Shown here in pieces: positions 59,301 through 64,000 of a stretch of DNA of 64,000 bases (its first letter is position 1; every line of letters begins with the position of its first letter). The notes below the pieces were generated by a model. It did not search any database. It saw only the letters and a program-made list of their open reading frames with translations, and was not told where the DNA came from. A program made the translations under genes and the position numbers. Origin of the DNA: Galeopsis tetrahit (Eukaryota; Streptophyta; Magnoliopsida; Lamiales; Lamiaceae); NCBI GenBank assembly GCA_963675135.1, contig OY776133.1:33501994-33565993 (forward strand), given 5' to 3'.

Positions 59301-61323
59301 GGTGTGAGTTTGTTACACGGTTGTAACAGAATCCACGTGGCAACAGAGCACGCTTTCAACACACGCTGCAATCACCCTTGACAACCTATAAATACCCCTA
59401 TACTTGTAATTGTAATTCTTTGACGCGTACGAGCATTCGTTTTGAGAGTTGAGAGTTCACGAGTGAAGTGAGGATAAATCTTTTTCCGAGTGATGAGTGT
59501 GTAAACATCTCTTGAACTAATCAAATTGAAGTCGTGTGTCCAGTGGATGTAGATCACGTTGATCGAACCACTTAAATCTTCTTGTGCTCTGTTTTTCGTT
59601 TTCGTTTATATTTGTGAATTGCCATGCTTTCGTTGGATTGATCTGTGGCCGATTATTTTACTTATGATTGGAGACGTCTAATCGGAGTTGAATTATCATT
59701 CGACAATCGTAACAAGAATAGAATGCATACCTGGTTAGGACAGTCTTGATGGGTAGGGCAGTAATTTTGGTCAATAATAATGGGGTTTTGGACATTATTC
59801 ATGATAACATGTTGGAAAAGAATGTCTCTAACAAATCCATTGCTAGGCCTTGCCCATGTCTTAACTCTTACACCATTTTCTGTTCCGGTGAATGTTGCTG
59901 TTTTTAGTGTCACGTTTTCTACTCCTGCTTCGTTTGAATCCCAACCTAGACTTCCAATGCTGAAATTTAATTTCAAATATATTAGTATATCATTTTGAAA
60001 ATAAAAAGAATATGATGAGTAAGGAAAATGCTAAAAGTGATAGTTTTTTTTTTTGTGAAATTTCATGAACAGGACATATTGAAATGGAATGAATTAATTG
60101 ACTTGTTCAAAAAATTCAATAAATAATGGATTAGAGGGAGTACTATTTATGAGTTCATGACACAAAATTTATTTTTTGTTGAATTAAAAAACAAATGTGA
60201 ATTTTGGAGAGTGAGTGAGTATATATGTGTGTGTTTCTATGATCGATACCCATGTGACTGAACCATATGCGATCTGAAAAGTCAATACCTAATTAATCAT
60301 GTACATTCTTTTGAATCGTGAATATTATAAAATGTGGATGTCCAAATAAATTCTAATCTTATATCAATAAATTAACATATCACAACAATTAATTAAGAAA
60401 GCGAAAAGAATGAAAAAAATAAATAATACTCCATACATTAATCATGTGGAACAGAGGTATATACCTTATTCCGTGGCCAGGGCCGCAGGCGAGGTTTTCG
60501 ATCCACAAGTCCGAGGCGCCGGGGCCGATTGAGACACAGTCATCTCCCGTGGCAACACCGGAGTTCATAATAGTAACTCCGGAGGACTGTTGAACGTGAA
60601 TGCCGTCAGTATTCGGACTGTTGCCCGGAGCTGAGATCTTCACGTTCAACATATTCACATTCCGGCATCCATCCACAAGAATGTGAAACATCTGGCTGTT
60701 TAACGATTCTAATCCGTTGACCCTTATGTTGTTTGAATTGTAGAACGCCAATGACTAATAACACAATTTAAAAAAAATCAAAATTAAATGTATAATAAAA
60801 TACATTTAATAATAAAATTTATGTCGTTAAAGACTTTTAGCTAGACATAATTCTGTAGTGAATTATAACGACGTACCGTAGCTCCTTTAGGACAGCTCTT
60901 GCCGGAATTCTTGCAAGCCCACAATGCTGACCCTTGGCCGTCTAGGGTTCCGCCGTTGATGGAAACTCCGGTGACCCTTTCGAACTTCAACCAGTTGTTA
61001 CCAAGAGCATTGTAGTCAGAGGGAGCTACTAGGGTCCCATCAATGCGTATTGTTATGGCGTTATTTTTGCATAACTTACCCATAAAATATGCATTTCGCA
61101 CTAGGTACCTCCCCGGCGGGACATATATGGTGGCCGGGGTGGTGGTGGCGCAAGCTGCGTCCCATGCACTTAAAAAGGCTTTCGTGCAATCGGAAATCCC
61201 GTCCGATTTGGCTCCGAAAGACTGCACATTGTAGGAGGAATCGGCGGAGATTAGGAATGGTGACGAGGAGTAGAAGATGAGTGTGAGTATTATGGGAATT
61301 TGGATCATTCTTGTGTTGCCCAT
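53336..61323 (-). CDS. Polygalacturonase (GH28 family), four exons
   Basis: Exons on the minus strand: 61323-60877, 60754-60465, 59959-59731, 53527-53336. All three introns begin GT and end AG, phases 0, 2, 0. Together they give 385 residues, a normal size for secreted plant polygalacturonases of the exo/pollen type. A hydrophobic signal peptide (about residues 1-26, IILTLIFYSS) precedes the mature enzyme. The four GH28 motifs are present: NTDG (197-200, catalytic Asp199), GDDC (219-222, Asp220/221), GHG (242-244, His243) and RVK (277-279). It would hydrolyse de-esterified homogalacturonan in the cell wall. The C-terminus stops at ANAGGSCL, slightly shorter than usual. Intron 3 is 6.2 kb because it holds a MITE and a 5.8-kb retrotransposon in antisense orientation. 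Coding exons look intact; whether splicing still works is unknown. Confidence 0.92.
53598..53906. mobile_element. Stowaway-like MITE in polygalacturonase intron 3
   Basis: About 309 bp with left end CTTCATCCGTTCC and right end TTGAGGGAG, flanked by TA (53596-53597, 53907-53908). The interior matches the MITE at 52422-52703. It carries a GAGATT triple repeat near its right end. Confidence 0.7.
53922..54730 (+). repeat. 5' LTR of the Tork-like element
   Basis: 809 bp, TGTGAGG to CGTAACA. TATAAATA is near 54403-54410. U3 is rich in repeated GACGAGT, GACAAGT and GACCAG words. A hairpin AGACGAGT-GCT-ACTCGTCT lies at 53952-53970. Drives the element's transcript toward higher coordinates. Confidence 0.95.
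54733..54750 (+). other. Primer-binding site candidate of the Tork-like element
   Basis: TGGCGCCGTCTGTGGGAA, two bases after the LTR. It ends in the TGG expected to pair with tRNA CCA, but is not the initiator-Met type (TGGTATCAGAG) used by most plant copia elements and by E here. The primer tRNA is not assigned. Confidence 0.65.
54806..58783 (+). CDS. gag-pol polyprotein of the Tork-like element, intact
   Basis: 1,325 residues from ATG 54806 to TAG 58783, no breaks. Gag (1 to about 230) with the UBN2/retrotrans_gag region; zinc knuckle CYHCNKPGHYKNAC (about 240-253); protease WILDSGCSFHMTP (DSG near 306); HHCC zinc region (HKRLAHVGEKG...CESCILGK); integrase core with DLWGPA (near 495), RTDNGLEY and NGVAERMNQT; RT with YVDDMLIAG (near 1006); RNase H with DADYAAN (near 1178) and STTEAEYVALTEA. 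All catalytic motifs are present. Integrase precedes RT, as in copia. The single ORF means gag and pol would be made as one polyprotein and cut by the protease. Confidence 0.95.
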   Translation: MENSTKYNIEKFSGTGDFGLWRVKMQALLEQQGLFDVLEESTAPTEESASVAAERSKMLRKARSTILLCLGDKVLREVAKEKTAKEVWDKLGKLYMVKTLANRLYSKQKLYAFRMVDDKPIPDQLDEFNRILDDLENLDVKLEEEDKALILLSALPKSFEILKDTILYGRKESITLEDVMLAVKSKLLHNKTSQVDKVSSGEGLAIRGGQRRSGAKKGSSQPKGADKGKSAVSNQGEAVCYHCNKPGHYKNACHKYKQFLRKSGANTSNDKNQANQTQVEKEQEGYESAQALTITSSTEQQAWILDSGCSFHMTPRRDWFHDFKQQKGGSVLLGNDHTCKVVGEGSVHLKMYDGVVRILKSVRYVPELKRNLISLGMLDSMGYKFQSADGELSVSKGELTVLKGERRSDLYFLKGETVAGRSDVAKVQDNSMLWHKRLAHVGEKGLVELSKQGLLGKDKITQLDLCESCILGKSKRLKFGKGVHSTNGIMDYVHSDLWGPARNQTRSGGKYFLSIIDDYSRKVWVSILKSKSEAFEKFKEWLIECENVTGKTLKHLRTDNGLEYLSDEFNAFCKSKGIVRHRTVPGTPQQNGVAERMNQTLLERVRCMLNSSCLPKVFWGEAVSTAAYLINRSPSSAVQYKTPEELWSGRAADYNHLKVFGCQAYAHVKQDKLEPRALRCVFVGYPSGVKGYRLWCLEAGMQKCIISRDVTFDESRMPLSEQTSTSTSAADNQPDETQVEVEQVDSTRPVGDDIDPDEEGDPQSENDLQHYQLARDRTRREVHPPQRYGQADIVSFALCAALEVESLEPKSYSEAISCHDKEKWIVAMEEELLSLNKNQTWEIVQRPKNKKLVGCKWIYKKKVEAQRGGRLRYKARLVAKGFTQKEGIDFNEIFSPVVKHCSIRILLAMVAQYELELHQMDVTTAFLHGSLDERIYMKLPEGLDIEEGEDKVCLLKKSLYGLKQSPRQWYLRFDEYICSAGFTRSLYDSCVYFRRVGTGVTYLLLYVDDMLIAGESIDSVNQVKEILKQEFEMKDLGEAKVILGMEISRLDGSILLSQPTYLQKVLERFRMHKAKTVSTPIGQHHRLSNQMSPRNSQERTQMSKIPYASAVGSLMYAMVCCRPDLTHAMSVISRYMSDPGLSHWETVKWVMRYVLGSAQTGLKFQKMPSEGDALVGYVDADYAANVDTRKSLTGYVFTLFGTAVSWRSIHQSVVALSTTEAEYVALTEAVKESMWLKGILKEFGLSQNSVTVFCDNQSAIHLAKHQGYHERTKHIDVKLYFVRDIVEKGSVQVVKIATEENPADAFTKALPNEKFGLCLRSVGLH
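58784..58905 (+). other. 3' UTR and polypurine tract of the Tork-like element
   Basis: About 120 bp. The purine stretch AAAGGTGGAGAA lies directly before the 3' LTR, and an earlier copy AAGGTGGAGA is at 58874-58883. The bases AGAAT before the LTR happen to equal the TSD, which slightly blurs the left LTR boundary. Confidence 0.65.
58906..59714 (+). repeat. 3' LTR of the Tork-like element
   Basis: 809 bp; no difference from 53922-54730 found by eye. Followed by AGAAT, then 11 bp of intron before the splice donor of exon 3 at 59730. The splice donor itself (AACCAG|GTATGC) is intact. Confidence 0.95.
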
Positions 61324-61400
61324 TTTTAGTGTTAGTGAGTTATTTTGGTGTGTGTGTTTTGGAAATCAATTGGTAGAGGGGGTATTTATAGGCATCAATG
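61324..61400 (-). promoter_or_regulatory. Core promoter of the polygalacturonase gene
   Basis: CCTATAAATACC on the minus strand (TATAAATA at about 61384-61391) lies about 65 bp upstream of the ATG at 61323, which fits a short plant 5' leader. No other element could be assigned. Confidence 0.65.
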
Positions 61401-62880
61401 TGAATGAGATAAGGACCTGCCTAAAATATGGTAACTAACAATAACTGTTTTTTTGTGGATTAACAAGATCTTTGAAATATGTGCCACGACATTTACGCAT
61501 GAAATTACGAATTAGCTAGGCAGTCAAATTATAGATCAATATTTACTCTATTTCAGTACTTTTTGTGTTCTACTTTTGTTTCACTCTACTAGATCTTTAA
61601 CGTGTTGCCCCAATATTACTGGATCTATTTCACCAAGGACTGATCACATGAAGTGAAGATATCATGCATACTGTAAACCCAACGTGCTTTTGCTAAAGAT
61701 AAAAAAGGAGAATGTAACCTCAAATAAATAAATAAAAGGATTAATGCTAGGAAAGAAAATAGAAGTTAATTTCACACTGTCTTCGTAAAGGACACAATAT
61801 TATCTCAGGAATTAATGGTAAACGGGTTCACATCCATACGGTATACATAGTTTTTTTCCTTTTAATTTCTTTTGGGTAATCATTAGTTTAATTTGAATAA
61901 AATAGTATGTGCAAGTGTTTTCAACTTTGTGGAATGAAGTGGGGCGCACGTACGACGGTATGAGTCCAATACAAAAGTTAAATATGGTTTTTTTTTTTTT
62001 TAGAATTTTATTTCTTTTACCTATATCCGTTAATTATATATATACGGTGACAGTGAAGTTGTATTATATTTATAATACTCCGTATACGATATACTCTCTC
62101 CCTTCATAGATTTTTTTTTAATTTTTAATTAAGAAGGGTATGTATTAATTAATGAATATTTTGTTTACCACATTTATGACTTTAACTTTCCACAAAAAAA
62201 TATATATATTTTTTTAGTTAATTTTTTTTTTTTTTATTACAAGTTAAATACCCATCCCATTTTCCCCTAGTTAATTAATGACAAATGATTAATTAACAAA
62301 GATAAGTTATAAATTATGAGTATTTTTTAAAGTAAAAAAATAAGGTATAAAAAAGTTAAAACATAATTTAATTGTGTATAAAAATATGATGCTAAAACGT
62401 CATTTTTTTATAATTTATAAACTGAGGAAATATTAACTAAATGATTCTACAGCAATAAGAATTACTAATAGCGTAAATTGGGGATAGGGATGCGGTTTAA
62501 TTAATTCAATATTAGCTAAAAATGAAGAAATCAAGGCATGAATTGAGGCTATTTTTAAAGCCTGAAGTGATGAAAAAGCAAGTCGGAACGACCTCAAATT
62601 TGATGATGACTATTAGATTATTGCAAATAATTATTTTTCTGATTAGCTTTCACACTGATTTGAGCACATCAATTAAGAAAAAATAATAAGTAAGGGTACG
62701 ATTCCTTTCAACTTTATTAAAGTTACAAAGTGTATTATGTAAAAAAATGTAATGACACAAATAATAAATAAGTTAAATTGTTGAGGGTAAGAGTTTGAAA
62801 AACTCCATTTTTTTAATGTGAACATTAATGACGTGAAAATGAAAACGAAAATCAAAAAATAAGAAAACAGTTACAAAATG
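61400..62880. other. Upstream spacer of the polygalacturonase gene
   Basis: About 1.5 kb of AT-rich sequence; no ORF or RNA gene is supported. A MITE-like remnant (ACTCTCTCCCTTCATAG, about 62091-62107) and long T runs (61989-62002, 62225-62237) are present. It presumably contains the distal promoter of the polygalacturonase. Confidence 0.5.
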
Positions 62881-62915
62881 CAATATCTTCGAGGAGTCAC
62901 CTCGAAACAAGTGCT

Positions 62916-63873
62916 TTGGGCAGCGGTATTGATTATCCGAATTTACACCTTGATGGATTGTCAGAATATTCGCCATCGAACCCAGTTCCAACTCAGCACA
63001 CGAGGGAACAGGCTGCAGTAGAATTTAATGAGGAGCGGGCCCCACTGGATTTAAACATAGAAACGTCCCCGGTATGTTTGGAAACAACTTCGATCAGGCC
63101 CCAATCTCCTCCCGCCCACCCAAACTTTCCTATTGGGCCTGAAGAAATCATAAACACAACTGATATGGCGGTTCCCAAGCCCAGCCCTAACCCGGGTCAT
63201 TCGGTTGGGCCTAATTTTATCTTGAGCCCAACAACCAGAAGAATCCTAAGCCCACCACCCCAGAGCCCATCCCTAACCCTCAACCCAGCTCAAGCCCAAC
63301 CCCCTCCCAACAGTGCCCCCCGGCCCCTTTCGGGAACCCTACAGTTCCTGTGCCCCTCATCCCAAATCCCAATCAACACAGGACGTTGCCTCCGTCCATA
63401 CCCCCAACACCGCACCCACTGAACCGAGATCACATACCCACATCCCCTCCCAATTTGACCCCCCTCTCGGACCCAGGAGAAACCGCCCCTTTAACCCCCG
63501 CCCTAACCCCATACCCAAGCACCTGCAAATGAAACCGTCGACGAAGAGGAAACAGGGGAACAAGCGCGAGCTCCGCCGGGAATTGACAAGAAATTTGGCC
63601 AATTTTGTTAAGGATATAGATTTAGAGGAAGAAAGCCAAGTTCCACGTCTGATTTCGAAGGGTGGATCTGTAAAACCAAATAATGACCAACAAGAACGCA
63701 CCACTGACTCACTCGTAGAAGCAAAACAAACTTGGAATCTGGGCAAAGAGCTGGGTTTGATGGCCCAGAACCAGGAGTCAGAAATTCTTGAAGAAATAGC
63801 AAACCTGGAGAAACAAAGGGTGGGTAAAATAACCCAGAGGAAAGACAAAGGAGTAGCAGGAGGTGATCAATGA
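62916..63873 (+). pseudogene. LINE ORF1-like C-terminal region, probably frameshifted
   Basis: Proline- and asparagine-rich protein in two overlapping frames: 62916-63422 (HPNFPIGPEEI, PKPSPNPGHSVGPNF) and 63313-63873 (basic, then KKQTWNLGKELG-like helical tail ending GGDQ). The switch between frames lies in 63313-63422, consistent with one frameshift. Plant LINE ORF1 tails are typically of this low-complexity type. No zinc knuckle or DUF4283 core was found in the visible part. Confidence 0.55.
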
Positions 63874-64000
63874 AGGTCCTCTCCTTTAATATTCGAGGCT
63901 TGGGGAACAAAATTAAAAAAGATGAAATCAGGAAATTGGTCAACACATATGGAGTGGGTATGTGTTGTGTGCAAGAATCAAAGATGGAACAGGTGGACGA
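63870..64000 (+). CDS. Start of LINE ORF2: endonuclease domain (partial)
   Basis: ATG at 63870 overlaps the ORF1 stop (ATGA). The protein begins MKVLSFNIRGLGNKIKKDEI and continues VGMCCVQESKME, the classic N-terminus of the apurinic/apyrimidinic-type endonuclease of plant L1 LINEs, with the catalytic glutamate in QESK. The window ends 43 codons in. It is the only LINE part here with an intact start; the rest lies outside. Confidence 0.85.
   Translation, partial: MKVLSFNIRGLGNKIKKDEIRKLVNTYGVGMCCVQESKMEQVD

Larger units (their letters stand above)
53922..59714 (+). mobile_element. Complete Tork/Tnt1-like copia retrotransposon in polygalacturonase intron 3
   Basis: 5,793 bp with 809-bp LTRs that I could not tell apart by eye, and an exact TSD AGAAT (53917-53921, 59715-59719). 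It contains one uninterrupted gag-pol ORF, a PBS candidate, and a purine tract. Gag resembles Tnt1 (W-x-x-K-M-Q-A-L-L-E-Q-Q-G-L; L-Y-M-V-K-T-L-A-N-R-L-Y). It is the youngest element in the window and structurally complete. It lies antisense to the host gene. Confidence 0.95.
62880..64000 (+). mobile_element. L1-type LINE, 5' part, running off the window
   Basis: From about 62880 the composition changes abruptly from AT-rich spacer to proline-rich coding sequence, which leads into a LINE ORF2. The 5' boundary is not precise because no TSD can be checked. The ORF1 N-terminal RNA-binding part is not seen, so it is truncated, diverged, or further upstream. Confidence 0.72.

Overview
The window is nuclear DNA of a flowering plant, most likely a eudicot. 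It is AT-rich, has one intron-containing cell-wall gene, and is otherwise filled with nested plant transposons. There is no prokaryotic gene organisation. I cannot name the species from the sequence. Almost all boundaries below rest on target-site duplications (TSDs) read directly at both ends of each element.

Region 1 (1-32857): the left edge is an LTR remnant (1-246). A non-autonomous hAT-type element of about 0.8 kb (320-32849, 8-bp TSD) has been split by a very large Ty1/copia element of the SIRE/Sirevirus type on the minus strand (called E; 841-32565, 5-bp TSD GGGAA). A sister element on the plus strand (called F; 12796-29185, TSD TCAAC) sits inside E's gag. A later rearrangement duplicated an LTR(+)-gag(-)-LTR(-) block inside F. 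E and F carry gag, pol and a very long extra 3' ORF (about 1,580 codons in E). All are damaged except that F's extra ORF is open, though internally deleted and fused to LTR sequence.

Region 2 (32858-51000): a remnant background holds a Mutator-like element (33650-46730, 221-bp terminal inverted repeats, 9-bp TSD). Its transposase gene on the minus strand is decayed. Within it lie a Stowaway MITE (34444-34703) and a second SIRE-like copia element (37506-46015, TSD GAATC) that lost gag and protease but keeps pol and a different 3' ORF. To the right is a 5'-truncated LINE (47107-50930), itself carrying a copia-type solo LTR (49574-50898, TSD CGATT).

Region 3 (51000-53300): AT-rich spacer with MITEs and a short tandem repeat; no gene seen.

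Region 4 (53336-61323): the only host gene, a four-exon glycoside hydrolase family 28 polygalacturonase on the minus strand (385 aa). Its third intron contains a Stowaway-like MITE and a complete Tork/Tnt1-like copia element (53922-59714) with LTRs of equal length that I could not tell apart by eye and an uninterrupted 1,325-aa gag-pol ORF. This is the youngest insertion and the only plausibly active element here.

Region 5 (61324-64000): spacer, then the start of another LINE whose ORF2 endonuclease begins at 63870 and runs off the window.

The most interesting signals beyond the catalogue are in the E/F Sirevirus family: two ubiquitin-interacting-motif-like helices in the extra ORF, a dispersed 12-bp DNA motif used in more than one reading frame and in non-coding parts, three near-palindromes spaced exactly 23 bp apart after pol, and a poly-G/C-loop hairpin at every LTR end.
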